64,000 nt of DNA from Endozoicomonas acroporae (GTDB lineage: Bacteria; Pseudomonadota; Gammaproteobacteria; Pseudomonadales; Endozoicomonadaceae): positions 1-64,000 of the forward strand of contig NZ_PJPV01000133.1 in assembly GCF_002864045.1 (NCBI RefSeq). Direction: 5' to 3'. The position numbers were made by a program, and so were the translations under genes. The notes beneath the pieces are model-generated. The model made no database searches, was not told the origin of the DNA, and saw nothing but the letters and a program-made list of their open reading frames with translations. Shown here in pieces: positions 9,369-19,596 of this stretch; the first letter of the stretch is position 1; every line of letters begins with the position of its first letter.

Positions 9369-9409
9369 AGGAAATCCTTAGATCAATCGGGCAACTTGCA
9401 ATTGATGTA

Positions 9410-10195
9410 CTAGCTTAGCTGATTCTGCTCCAGTGTGAATTTGAACTGACGCTGTTCACCGACAGCGCCTTCCGGCAGGTACTCCTGTTCCACCCATTGC
9501 AGCTGATGGTGGCGATCAATCATCAATACGCTGGTATTGCGGGTACCGTACTCTTTACTGGCAATAAAGCAGCTGGAAATCAGTTTCTCTACCTCTTTAC
9601 TGACCCCGGTATCCGGTAATTGTTCCTCCGGTGGTTGATAATTATCGTGCATCAGTTCAATCAGATGTTTGCTACCGGGGGGGATGGACTCTTTGATTGC
9701 CCTGGTAAAGCCGGTACGTGCTCTCATAAGCTTTGGCCATGGTGTGTCCAGCAGGTGGTTGCTCAAACCATAGATCCCGGGGGGAAGAGGAGCAATAATG
9801 TGGTCTTTTGTGCGGTTGCTCAAGTAATAAAGGCCGGTTGAATCCATAGTCAGGAGATTGAACCCTGACCATTTATCACTCTGTTGCTGAACCGACTGTA
9901 AATAGTCAGATGCCGACTGAGAACCTGTGACAAAGTTGGCCACCAGCGCCCCCCTGGAATATAAACCGGCAGGGCTGGGAACTTCCCTGTAGTTGGTAAC
10001 GGCAGCAAAGCGGCCATTTTTGTTAATGGCCAACCAGCTGCCGCCAGCTTCCAGGTCCCGGCCTCCAAAGACATCGGGCGAATCGCCCCAGAAGTCGGTT
10101 GCCTGTGTCGGGCGTTGATAAAATTCATCTCGATTGGCCGCCAGAATCAGTGGATACTGGCCATCAGGCTGCCATGAAAAAACTATAAGGCACAT
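9410..10195 (-). CDS. NRDE family protein (TANGO2-like)
   Basis: The 261-aa protein starts MCLIVF with the conserved second-position cysteine and carries the name-giving motif in LILAANRDEFYQRPT. It then has FGGRDLEAGGSWLAI, GRFAAVTNYRE, a GIYGLSNHLLDTPWPK segment and an NTSVLMID segment, all typical of the bacterial NRDE/TANGO2 family. The fold is Ntn-hydrolase-like, and a role in haem or metabolite handling has been proposed for eukaryotic members; no substrate can be assigned here. The 83-bp gap to the divergent amidase gene should hold both promoters. Confidence 0.9.
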   Translation of the reverse strand: MCLIVFSWQPDGQYPLILAANRDEFYQRPTQATDFWGDSPDVFGGRDLEAGGSWLAINKNGRFAAVTNYREVPSPAGLYSRGALVANFVTGSQSASDYLQSVQQQSDKWSGFNLLTMDSTGLYYLSNRTKDHIIAPLPPGIYGLSNHLLDTPWPKLMRARTGFTRAIKESIPPGSKHLIELMHDNYQPPEEQLPDTGVSKEVEKLISSCFIASKEYGTRNTSVLMIDRHHQLQWVEQEYLPEGAVGEQRQFKFTLEQNQLS

Positions 10196-10278
10196 GTTGT
10201 TGACGATCTTGTGGTGTTATGAAGTCACGCGAGAAATAAATTATCATCCATCCAGCGAAAAAGCACAGGCAAATAATA

Positions 10279-11079
10279 ATGAGTAGACTCAAGGCGGCGG
10301 TGGTTCAGGTTTGCTCGGACCGGGTTGTGGCAAAAAATCTTGCGGATATTGACAGCCAGTTAATGGCTTATCAACAACAGCAAATAGACATTATTGTATT
10401 ACCCGAATGCTTTGCCATGCTTGGAGGCCCCCAGGCTGAAGCGGCTCTGCAAGCGGATGAAATAAGGGAATGGATGGCATCAACAGCCAGAACATTGGGT
10501 AGCTGGCTTGTGGGCGGTTCAGTGCCTGTCCCGGATATTAGTGACGGGCGCAACCATGCCTCATGTCTTGTCTATAGCCCGGCAGGGGATGAAGTCACCT
10601 GCTACAACAAAATGCACCTGTTTGATGTAGAGGTATCTGACAGTAAAGGGCGGTATAGAGAATCCGATGATTTTATCCCCGGAGCCGGGCCAGGGCTGGT
10701 GGATATTGGTGAGGCAAAGATTGGCCTGTCAATTTGTTATGACCTTCGCTTTCCCGAGTTATTTCGCACTCTGGTGGCGCAGGGAGCAACCATATTAACC
10801 GTACCTTCCGCCTTCACAAAAGTAACCGGTGCAGCCCATTGGGAAGTGCTGTTGAGAGCCAGGGCGATTGAAAACCAATGTTATGTGTTGGCAGCCAATC
10901 AGGCGGGTAGCCACCCTGATGGCCGACAGACCTATGGCCACAGTATGATCATTTCACCCTGGGGGGATATTCTGGCACAAGCCCCTGCAAAAGGGGCTGC
11001 GGTGATTATGGCAGAACTTGATCTGGATGAACTGGCGAGAGTTCGTCGGCGAATGCCTTGTTTAAACCATCGCAGATAG
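10279..11079 (+). CDS. Nit1-type carbon-nitrogen hydrolase (deaminated glutathione amidase)
   Basis: A 266-aa nitrilase-superfamily amidase with the catalytic triad visible as Glu43 (VLPECFAML), Lys111 (YNKMHLFDVEV) and Cys153 (GLSICYDLRFPELFR). KMHLFDVEV, the SAFT..TGAAHWEVLLRARAIE segment and TYGHSMIISPWGD are typical of the Nit1/YbeM branch, which hydrolyses deaminated glutathione as metabolite repair. That fits a genome segment also carrying gshB, though the two are not adjacent. The natural C-terminus (NHRR) is followed by a TAG lying inside repeat DNA (see 11075-11320). Confidence 0.9.
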   Translation: MSRLKAAVVQVCSDRVVAKNLADIDSQLMAYQQQQIDIIVLPECFAMLGGPQAEAALQADEIREWMASTARTLGSWLVGGSVPVPDISDGRNHASCLVYSPAGDEVTCYNKMHLFDVEVSDSKGRYRESDDFIPGAGPGLVDIGEAKIGLSICYDLRFPELFRTLVAQGATILTVPSAFTKVTGAAHWEVLLRARAIENQCYVLAANQAGSHPDGRQTYGHSMIISPWGDILAQAPAKGAAVIMAELDLDELARVRRRMPCLNHRR

Positions 11080-11320
11080 ATCGTGCCAAGCACCCTTCGA
11101 CTCCGCTCAGGGTGAACGTGGTGTACGGGTAATAACGCTCAGCCGCATAGTACATGGTTTCAATGCGTTTGACGGGTTGTAGTGCCTCCGCACTCCGTTC
11201 GTCCTGAGCCTGTCGAAGGGCGGAAACTCCGGACTCTGATAGATCGTGCCAAGCACCCTTCGACTCCGCTCAGGGTGAACGGGGATCGTACACGTCAAAC
11301 TGATTGAAACCATGTACTAG
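11075..11320. repeat. Composite repeat element between two convergent genes
   Basis: A 44-bp direct repeat beginning GATAGATCGTGCCAAGCACC lies at 11075-11118 and 11238-11281. Between them is an inverted relative (CGTTCGTCCTGAGCCTGTCG). A further imperfect inverted pair lies at 11146-11174 and 11293-11320. The left edge contains the amidase stop TAG (11077-11079) and the right edge contains the stop of 11317-11952. Relatives occur at 22470-22545. Confidence 0.75.
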
Positions 11321-11952
11321 CTCTGCCATTTACACAGCTCCACAAGATCTCTACTGCATAATTTACTGGCAGAACTTTCAAGATTAATTGTCGGCGAACA
11401 TATACTGCCACCTGTAGAAGTATATCCACCAAGAGAGCTACAAGTATCTGCATCCATACGAACGCACACAGATTCATCAATATACTGTCGCCAGGTAAGC
11501 CCTTGATTGATACATTCAAAGGTGTTCTTTGCACCATGGTAAATTATGTTTCCTGCGTGCTCAATTACGCTAATGATTCCGTGATTGATTAATTCGGCCA
11601 TCTGTTCGGGCAGGGTTTTATCAGTGTAAGTGCAATAAATATCATTGTCATTGTCATTGAAGGGATGTATGCCGGTAAAATAGGTGAACTGCTCGGTATT
11701 AAGGCATCCTGGAGTAATTAATCGTTCACTTAATGACGACGGTTGAACACTGTTTTGGTTGCTAGCCAAATAATACAGTGCTCCCATAGTGGCTATTGCT
11801 GAACCGAGAGCTAGTGCAACAACACATGTGCGGCTGGAAAACGCTCTGGTTTTATTTTGTGAGGCGTCATTCTGATCAAAATTTTGCTCAAGGTCAGCCA
11901 GCCTTGATGGTCGACTCTGATTGACATCGGCTCGATAATTTAAGTTGTGCAT
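11317..11952 (-). CDS. Unrecognised membrane-anchored Cys-rich 211-aa protein
   Basis: A ~45-residue polar N-terminus precedes one transmembrane segment (residues ~46-68, CVVALALGSAIATMGALYYLA). A ~140-residue C-terminal domain with about ten cysteines follows, probably exported and disulfide-bonded (a type II topology). No family is recognised. The stop codon lies in the end of the 11075-11320 repeat, so the original C-terminus may have been altered. It is AT-richer than its neighbours. Confidence 0.55.
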   Translation of the reverse strand: MHNLNYRADVNQSRPSRLADLEQNFDQNDASQNKTRAFSSRTCVVALALGSAIATMGALYYLASNQNSVQPSSLSERLITPGCLNTEQFTYFTGIHPFNDNDNDIYCTYTDKTLPEQMAELINHGIISVIEHAGNIIYHGAKNTFECINQGLTWRQYIDESVCVRMDADTCSSLGGYTSTGGSICSPTINLESSASKLCSRDLVELCKWQS

Positions 11953-12155
11953 TTCAGGAATCTCATAAAATATTGATATATCCCAGTCGTGTAGCGCAGT
12001 GGCTTAGAGATAGAGTCAATTCTCAGGAAATAATTCAAACACTTCTTAAAAATTGTCAGTGATAAAAGAATATGAAGGGAAGATTGGCTATAAAGTAGAG
12101 TTAAGTCCTGAACTACGACCAGAGAGGGGGGCAATTACATAAAAAATTCCTGGCT

Positions 12156-12199
12156 CGCTATCCGCAAAAGCACAAGCGACCTGTCTTTTTCGGATAGCG
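12156..12199. repeat. 44-bp hairpin repeat, copy 2
   Basis: CGCTATCCG at 12156-12164 pairs with CGGATAGCG at 12191-12199 around a 26-nt loop. The loop (CAAAAGCACAAGCGACCTGT plus a T-run) closely matches copy 1 at 8887-8930, with different but still fully paired stem bases. It lies downstream of ppk and upstream of the 11317-11952 gene. Confidence 0.65.
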
Positions 12200-12256
12200 G
12201 GTGGCGGGAAGCGGGCAGCGCTTACTAAAATGTCAAAGTTATCAAATGACAGTCCC

Positions 12257-14446
12257 TTAATCAGTCGACGGCTTGTTAGCAATAATCGCCAACGCATCCA
12301 TCAACCGTTCCTGGGCATTACGTCGACGCTGACTCCGGACTGGCCGGTTTTTCTCATACTCACCGTCACTTTGCAGTTGCCAGCTGCGGGTGTTATCGGA
12401 CAGGTAGTAGTCCAATTCCTTTTTGATGCGAGCGGCCAGTTTCGGGTCTTCAATGGGGAAGCAGGTCTCAATACGCATGTCCAGATTTCGGATCATGGCA
12501 TCTGCACTGGAACAGTAAACCAGTGCGTCATCGTCGCCATTTTCAAAATAGTAGATACGGGTGTGCTCAAGAAACCGTCCGACAATGGAGCGTACGCGGA
12601 TATTTTCCGACAGCCCTTCGATGCCGGGCCTCAGGCAGCAGATGCCCCGAACGATCAGATCCACCTCAACACCGGCCTGAGACGCTTTGAACAACGCCTT
12701 AATGATATGAGACTCAGTGAGTGAGTTGATTTTGATGATGATCCGGGCCTGTTTTCCCTCTTTGGCGTTACTGGTTTCCTGGTTGATCAGATCAATCAGA
12801 CTCTTCTTCAGCGTGAAAGGCGCATGGAACAGCTTACGGACACGAACCGCACGTCCCATCCCGGTCAGCTGCTGGAAGATTTTATGAACGTCGTTGGTCA
12901 GTATCTTGTCACAGGTCAGCAGGCTGTAATCGGTATAAAGACGGGCATTGCCAGCGTGATAGTTACCGGTGCCAAGGTGAGCATAGCGCTGAATATGCCG
13001 GCCTTCACGACGAACAATCAACATCATTTTGGCATGGGTTTTATAGCCGACGACACCGTATACGACGACGGCCCCTGCTTCCTGCAGGCGACGGGCCAGG
13101 GCCAGGTTTTCCTCTTCATCAAACCGGGCACGGATCTCTACCACAACCGTCACCTCTTTACCCTGCCGGGCGGCTTCTACCAGGGCATCCACCATTTCTG
13201 AGTGAGCACCGGTGCGGTACAGCGTCTGGCGAATGGCCAGCACATCAGGGTCTTTGGCGGCCTGACGGAGCATATCCACCACCGGGGTGAATGACTCAAA
13301 GGGGTGATGGAGCAGGATGTCCTGTTTGGCCACCAGATCCAGCACGTTGTTGCTGTGCTTCCGTTTACTGTGCAGACCTTTCGGGTAGCCGGGGGTAAAC
13401 GGCGGGAAGACCAGATCCGGTTTGTCATTGGTGTCGCAGATGGACATCATGCGAGTCAGGTTGACCGGTCCACTGACCTGGTAAACGTCTTCATTGGTCA
13501 AACCGAATTCATTGAGTAGAAAATCCACCAGCGGTTGTGGGCAGTTGTCGGCTACCTCAAGCCGTACCGCTTTACCGTAGCGACGGGAGAGCAGTTCGCC
13601 CTGCAGTGCCTTGGCCAGGTCTTCAACCTCATCTTCAAGGTCCAGGTCACTGTTACGGGTCAGTCGGAACTGATAACAGCCTTTGATATCCATGCCGGGG
13701 AACAGGTCGCTGACATGGCGATGGATAATCGAAGAGAGAAATACATAATCATTCTCCCGGCCATCACAGATATCTTCAGGCATTTTGACGATGCGTGGTA
13801 ACGACCGGGGTGCCGGGATAATGGCCATACCGGTATCACGGCCAAAAGCATCTTTGCCTTCCAGGGAGACAATAAAGCAAAGCAGTTTGTTTGCCAGCCT
13901 TGGGAACGGGTGGGCAGGGTCCAGCCCGATAGGGCTGATAATGGGCATCACTTCATGGTAGAAGAAGCGCTTGATCCATGCCTGCTGCTTTTCCGTCAGC
14001 TCATTACGGCGCAGAAAGCGAATACCCTCTTTTCTCAGAGAAGGTAACAGGCTTTCATTCAATATCTGGTATTGCAGATCAACGTATTCTTTGGCCTTCT
14101 GGCTGATCTCTTTCAGGACCTGCTGTGGTCCCATACCATCGAGGCCCACCTGCTCACGGGAGAAGTCGATCTGCTGCATCAGGCCCGCGACCCGGATTTC
14201 GAAATATTCATCGAGGTTGGAGCTGAAAATCAGCAGAAACCGGAAGCGCTCCAGCAGCGGGTACTCTTCGTTTAACGCCTGCTGCAGCACCCGGAAATTA
14301 AACGCCAGATGGCTGAGTTCACGATTAATGTAATAGTCAGGGTTCTGATAATCACTGACCTTTGGGGGCTTGCTGGCCATTGGCTCGGCAAGCTCAGATG
14401 ATTGGGCCCGGGGTTCCTGAACATCCGACTGTTGGGGGTTATCCAT
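12257..14446 (-). CDS. ppk: Polyphosphate kinase 1
   Basis: Reversibly transfers the gamma-phosphate of ATP to polyphosphate. The length of 729 aa is normal for the family plus a ~30-residue polar N-terminal extension. Domains in order are the N-terminal helical domain ([30 protein letters not shown]), the head domain, and two phospholipase-D-like C-terminal domains. The phosphorylated-histidine motif is [16 protein letters not shown], followed by [11 protein letters not shown] and the [17 protein letters not shown] segment. It appears monocistronic, with no ppx next to it and 226 bp separating it from hemB. Confidence 0.97.
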   Translation of the reverse strand: MDNPQQSDVQEPRAQSSELAEPMASKPPKVSDYQNPDYYINRELSHLAFNFRVLQQALNEEYPLLERFRFLLIFSSNLDEYFEIRVAGLMQQIDFSREQVGLDGMGPQQVLKEISQKAKEYVDLQYQILNESLLPSLRKEGIRFLRRNELTEKQQAWIKRFFYHEVMPIISPIGLDPAHPFPRLANKLLCFIVSLEGKDAFGRDTGMAIIPAPRSLPRIVKMPEDICDGRENDYVFLSSIIHRHVSDLFPGMDIKGCYQFRLTRNSDLDLEDEVEDLAKALQGELLSRRYGKAVRLEVADNCPQPLVDFLLNEFGLTNEDVYQVSGPVNLTRMMSICDTNDKPDLVFPPFTPGYPKGLHSKRKHSNNVLDLVAKQDILLHHPFESFTPVVDMLRQAAKDPDVLAIRQTLYRTGAHSEMVDALVEAARQGKEVTVVVEIRARFDEEENLALARRLQEAGAVVVYGVVGYKTHAKMMLIVRREGRHIQRYAHLGTGNYHAGNARLYTDYSLLTCDKILTNDVHKIFQQLTGMGRAVRVRKLFHAPFTLKKSLIDLINQETSNAKEGKQARIIIKINSLTESHIIKALFKASQAGVEVDLIVRGICCLRPGIEGLSENIRVRSIVGRFLEHTRIYYFENGDDDALVYCSSADAMIRNLDMRIETCFPIEDPKLAARIKKELDYYLSDNTRSWQLQSDGEYEKNRPVRSQRRRNAQERLMDALAIIANKPSTD

Positions 14447-14672
14447 ACGACCTCTTTCTCAGCAAAATAGCACTGGCTTATGATGACCGGTTTCAGTGGC
14501 TTTTGTCATGGATCCTGTCAGTGACGTATGTCAGAGATTCAACCAATGGCCCGGTGAACAGGCGACTCTCGGAGCGGAAGTAATAGGGCAGGGAGAATGT
14601 CGCATTATTCATTTTATTCTAACAGAAATAATAAAGACTACTCTCCCGGCATGAACGTTTATTCTGCTTTTA

Positions 14673-15686
<1,014 letters not shown>

Positions 15687-15836
15687 TTATCCTTTTGAGG
15701 TCGCAACGAAGCATCAACAGGCCAAACAGCCACAGTTTCTGATTTGACAATAATGGCTGGCATTATACGGGAAAAAACGTATGATTTTGCAGGGATTGTC
15801 GTATCAAACAGATGTTTGTAGCTACTGGAAGGTGTT

Positions 15837-17975
15837 ATGAATAACAAGAAATGGCTTTTGCTGACAGTGCTGGCCGCAGCAATTGGTGCATTTTACGCCC
15901 TGGACGGTCAGCAATACCTGACCCGTGATTTCTTCCAGGGCCTTTATCGTGATGATCCGGTACTGACGGCTGTTGCTTTCTTTATCATCTACGTGGCGGT
16001 AACCGGCCTGTCACTGCCGGGAGCGGCAGTGCTGACGGTGGTGGCGGGGGCCATTTTTGGCCTGTTTCATGGTGTGTTGCTGGTCTCTTTTGCCAGCACC
16101 CTGGGAGCCACTCTGGCTTTTCTGTTTTCCAGAACCTTATTAAGAGACTGGGTAGCGCAAAAGTTTTCCGGTTATCTGGAGACCATTAACAACGGCGTGA
16201 ACAAGGACGGAGCCTTTTATCTGGCAACGCTTAGACTGATTCCGGCGGTGCCGTTCTTTGTGATCAACCTGGTGATGGGGCTGACCTCCATGCGGGTCCT
16301 GACCTTCAGCCTGGTCAGTCAGCTGGGAATGCTCCCGGGCACGGCGGTTTTCGTCAATGCCGGTGCCCAGCTTGGCCTGGTGGAGGAGCTGTCTCTTGAA
16401 GGGATTTTAACGCCACCATTGATCGCTTCATTTGTGCTTCTGGGTATTTTCCCCTGGATTGCCAGAATGGCGATGGAGTGGTTGAGACGTCGTCGTTTAT
16501 ATCGCAGCTACCCGCAGCCTGCACAGTTTGATAATAACCTGACCGTGATTGGCGCCGGTTCTGCCGGTCTTGTCAGCAGCTATATTGCTGCGGCGGTTAA
16601 GGCCAAAGTATCACTGATTGAAAAGCATAAAATGGGGGGCGATTGCCTGAATACCGGGTGTGTGCCCAGCAAAGCCCTGATTCGCTCCGCCAAAATGGCC
16701 CATTACCTGAAGCGGGCCGATGAGTTCGGTATTGAACATGCGTCCGGGCAGGTTAATTTCGCCAAAGTGATGGAGAGGGTTCAGGGAGTTGTTGACAAGG
16801 TTGAGCCCCACGATTCTGTGGAGCGTTATTCCGGTCTGGGGGTTAACTGTATCAGTGGCTCCGCGCAGCTGATCAGCCCCTGGGAAGTAGCAGTGGACGG
16901 TCAAAGAATCACGTCCCGAAATATTGTCATTGCCAGTGGTGGTCGTCCCTATGTGCCACCTCTGCCGGGTCTTGAACAAATTGAATACTACACATCGGAC
17001 ACCATTTGGGGCTTGCGCAAGAAGCCCGGCCGCATGCTGGTGATTGGCGGTGGCCCTATTGGCTGTGAACTGACTCAGGCCTTCACCAGACTGGGGGTTC
17101 AGGTTATTCAGGTGGATCACGGAGCCCGGCTGTTGCATCGTGAAGATGACGATGTTTCAAAACTGGTGATGGATCAGTTTATTCAGGATGGCGTCGACCT
17201 GAGGCTGAAACACCAAGCCCGATCGTTCCATAAGTTGCCGGACCCGGACACCGGCGTCGAGCGTCAATTTCTGGCAGCGGAGTTTGCCGGTCAGAGCGTA
17301 GAAATTGACTTTGATATCGCCCTGTTTGCCACGGGTCGCAAAGCCAATACGGCAAATCTTGGCCTTGAAGCGCTGGGTATCGAGTTAACTGAGCGGGGAA
17401 CCATTGAGGTTAATGATTACATGCAGACCCGTTACCCCAATATCTACGCCTGTGGCGATGTTGCAGGACCTTACCAGTTTACCCATACGGCGGCACATCA
17501 GGCCTGGTATTGTGCGGTGAATGCACTGTTTGGCCGCTTCAAAAAATTCAAAGTGGATTACTCAGTAATTCCCTGGTGTACCTTTACCGATCCGGAAGTG
17601 GCCAGAGTGGGTTTGAATGAGCAGGAGGCCCGGGAACAGGGCATTGCCTATGAAGTGACCAAGTACGGTATTGATGACCTGGATCGAGCCATAGCGGATG
17701 AAGAGGCACGGGGCTTTGTGAAAGTGCTGACCGTGCCGGGCAAGGATAAGATCCTGGGAGTCACCATTGTTGGTTATCATGCCGGTGAGCTGATTACGGA
17801 GTATATCAGTGCCATGAAACACGGTCTGGGTCTTAATAAAATCCTGGGGACTATTCATATCTACCCGACACTGAGCGAAGCCAACAAATACGCTGCGGGT
17901 GAGTGGAAAAAAGCCCATGCACCCCAGGGGGTATTGTCGCTGGTGGAAAAATACCACGCATGGATGCGCCATTGA
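15837..17975 (+). CDS. TVP38/DedA-like membrane domain fused to a mercuric-reductase-like flavoprotein
   Basis: The 712-aa product has two parts. Residues ~1-225 form a TVP38/TMEM64 (SNARE-associated) membrane domain with about six hydrophobic segments and the family core (GLSLPGAAVLTVVAGAIFGL, RLIPAVPFFVINLVMG). Residues ~235-712 form a class I pyridine-nucleotide disulfide oxidoreductase: an FAD GxGxxG motif (VIGAGSAGLVSSY), the redox disulfide in CLNTGCVPSK, an NAD(P)H motif (VIGGGPIGCELTQ), the second FAD motif (IYACGDVAGPYQFTH) and a C-terminal HIYPTLSEAN dimer motif. HxxY/HPT-like ends place it with dihydrolipoamide dehydrogenase and mercuric reductase relatives, but no mer genes are present. 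The electron acceptor is unknown. Such fusions occur in other proteobacteria. Confidence 0.9.
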   Translation: MNNKKWLLLTVLAAAIGAFYALDGQQYLTRDFFQGLYRDDPVLTAVAFFIIYVAVTGLSLPGAAVLTVVAGAIFGLFHGVLLVSFASTLGATLAFLFSRTLLRDWVAQKFSGYLETINNGVNKDGAFYLATLRLIPAVPFFVINLVMGLTSMRVLTFSLVSQLGMLPGTAVFVNAGAQLGLVEELSLEGILTPPLIASFVLLGIFPWIARMAMEWLRRRRLYRSYPQPAQFDNNLTVIGAGSAGLVSSYIAAAVKAKVSLIEKHKMGGDCLNTGCVPSKALIRSAKMAHYLKRADEFGIEHASGQVNFAKVMERVQGVVDKVEPHDSVERYSGLGVNCISGSAQLISPWEVAVDGQRITSRNIVIASGGRPYVPPLPGLEQIEYYTSDTIWGLRKKPGRMLVIGGGPIGCELTQAFTRLGVQVIQVDHGARLLHREDDDVSKLVMDQFIQDGVDLRLKHQARSFHKLPDPDTGVERQFLAAEFAGQSVEIDFDIALFATGRKANTANLGLEALGIELTERGTIEVNDYMQTRYPNIYACGDVAGPYQFTHTAAHQAWYCAVNALFGRFKKFKVDYSVIPWCTFTDPEVARVGLNEQEAREQGIAYEVTKYGIDDLDRAIADEEARGFVKVLTVPGKDKILGVTIVGYHAGELITEYISAMKHGLGLNKILGTIHIYPTLSEANKYAAGEWKKAHAPQGVLSLVEKYHAWMRH

Positions 17976-18013
17976 CTATCATTAAGGGGTTATTATAAAC
18001 ATAAGGATGTTTA

Positions 18014-18742
18014 ATGAGTGACCCGGACCCGTCTGATGGTGGCCCGACAGAGGATCCCTCAAAGGATTCTGTAAATAACAGCCCAAGGTTAGCGTCGGCT
18101 GCCATCAGCGAAGATAAGAAAATCTTCAAAGAGCTGAAAAAAATCCTCAAGAACCGAAGTGTTATGCTGGCTGAGCCTACTTCCCGAAAGAGTCTCAAAA
18201 CCAATAACAACAGCCTTCTGGCAAGAATCAAAAACTTTCTGCCAACCTCTGTCTATAAGATGCTCTCCCGCCTCAAACCCGTTGATAAACAGAAAAAGAT
18301 TGGAACGATGATTGCGCTGGTCCAGCAGAAGAATCAAATGGCCTGGCAGCGCCTGGGAGAAGGCAAGGCTGAGGGTGCCTGTGATCAGGCGTTGCGCAAG
18401 CTACAGCTGGATTGTGAGCAGTCACAGCTCTGGCTGGATCTGCTGGAGGGCCGTGGGCAGTCCAAGGTGACTGAAGAGCGAGCTCGGGTGGTTGACTGTC
18501 TCAAGGACTGTGTTGCCGCAGACGTTGCCAGTGACTTCAGGCAGGCGGATGAAGCTTACGTCGAAGCCGTTCACTATCTCAAGCTATCCATCATTCATGA
18601 AAATGATCTGAAAATTGAGCTACAGGCACCTAAGGCGTCTTCTCCCCTGGCCGGGGAGCTGAGGCAATTTGAGAAAATGCTGGTGGATGAGGCATCAGCC
18701 CTGGAAGCATATCGGCTGTATGGGCAGAATCAACGGTCATGA
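18014..18742 (+). CDS. Unrecognised 242-aa charged helical protein
   Basis: No family is recognised. The N-terminal ~30 residues are acidic and disordered (DPDPSDGGPTEDPSKDS). The rest is Lys/Glu-rich and predicted largely helical, with no membrane segment or signal peptide. It begins 38 bp after the flavoprotein gene, which could place it on the same transcript, and its last 6 bp overlap the convergent 18737-19225 gene. Coding character looks genuine, but the role is unknown. Confidence 0.55.
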   Translation: MSDPDPSDGGPTEDPSKDSVNNSPRLASAAISEDKKIFKELKKILKNRSVMLAEPTSRKSLKTNNNSLLARIKNFLPTSVYKMLSRLKPVDKQKKIGTMIALVQQKNQMAWQRLGEGKAEGACDQALRKLQLDCEQSQLWLDLLEGRGQSKVTEERARVVDCLKDCVAADVASDFRQADEAYVEAVHYLKLSIIHENDLKIELQAPKASSPLAGELRQFEKMLVDEASALEAYRLYGQNQRS

Positions 18743-19225
18743 CGGGTTTCTGCTGTTGGTTCGATCAACTTCTTTGGTCAAACTACAAGTAACCCGTTTC
18801 CCTTCAGCATTCGTTTTAGTGGTTATTTTCAGGCATAACATGTCAGTCTCATTCCACTTTATGTGAAGCCACTTCGCTTCCTGCAGAAGCCTCGTTTTTT
18901 CCTGGGCAAATGCTTCGGCAGATTCAAAGTCGCTGCTATGACAATCCAGTATTTTTTCCAGGTTGCCAAAAGGAAAAACTGCAGTAGTTACGGTCTCCTT
19001 TACATGGTAACCAGGCTGAGAGTGGGTTGAAGAAACAGTACGGTCTGAAATATCCTTTTGCTGCACGTCAGAACTGTCATTTTGGTCTGATCGTTTTGAC
19101 AGGAAGTTGGAAATATTGTGGGCAATGGCCACCACTCTTCCACAAAACCAACGCACAATGTTAAGTGGCAGTTTAATTGCCGCCTTAACATAATGAGTAA
19201 TATTTTCAATTGTGTTGTTAATCAT
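18737..19225 (-). CDS. Unrecognised 162-aa protein
   Basis: No family is recognised. An N-terminal amphipathic or hydrophobic stretch (YVKAAIKLPLNIVRWFCGRVVAI, shortened here to residues ~12-34) may associate with membrane. It is followed by a polar linker and a helical C-terminal half ending KEVDRTNSRNPS. It overlaps the convergent 18014-18742 gene by 6 bp. Small, AT-rich and lineage-specific in appearance. Confidence 0.45.
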   Translation of the reverse strand: MINNTIENITHYVKAAIKLPLNIVRWFCGRVVAIAHNISNFLSKRSDQNDSSDVQQKDISDRTVSSTHSQPGYHVKETVTTAVFPFGNLEKILDCHSSDFESAEAFAQEKTRLLQEAKWLHIKWNETDMLCLKITTKTNAEGKRVTCSLTKEVDRTNSRNPS

Positions 19226-19433
19226 TATTTAAATTCCTATAAATTCCAATAATTTGCCCTCTAATATCAAAAGACCTTGTCAGGGGGAGATTTTTACGAG
19301 AACGCAGCCCTTCAACTTAGACTGTGTACGGCCAAGTAAGTTCCATATGCCCCCCTGCCAGGACAGGCCTGGAGGCATAAGTGTTCTGTGGGTAATAAAG
19401 ATTAAAGCTGGGCTTCAGTCGGGTCCGGGATCA

Positions 19434-19596
19434 TAAGTAGTTAACCAAATGAAATCGTATTTTCTGACTAAGTGGACAGTCACTCTGCGGCGTTACAACT
19501 ACGGTCACATAGCTACGGCTATGCTCCCTACGTTGTGCCTTGCATAGTAACTGCCCACTTAGCCAGAAAATACGATTCCATTCGGCCAACTACTTA
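19434..19596. mobile_element. 163-bp inverted-repeat element (MITE-like)
   Basis: The outer ~47 bases (19434-19480) are an imperfect inverted copy of 19550-19596, both built around AATCGTATTTTCTG. The centre carries further self-complementary sequence (CATAGCTACGGCTATG). The right tip supplies the last codons and stop (TAG, 19590-19592) of the neighbouring sterol-desaturase gene. A partial copy of the right end lies at 59745-59783. No protein is encoded. Confidence 0.75.

Noticed and set aside
11075-11320. CRISPR array suggested by repeated segments
   Set aside because: Only two direct copies with non-spacer, inverted relatives between them and no cas genes.
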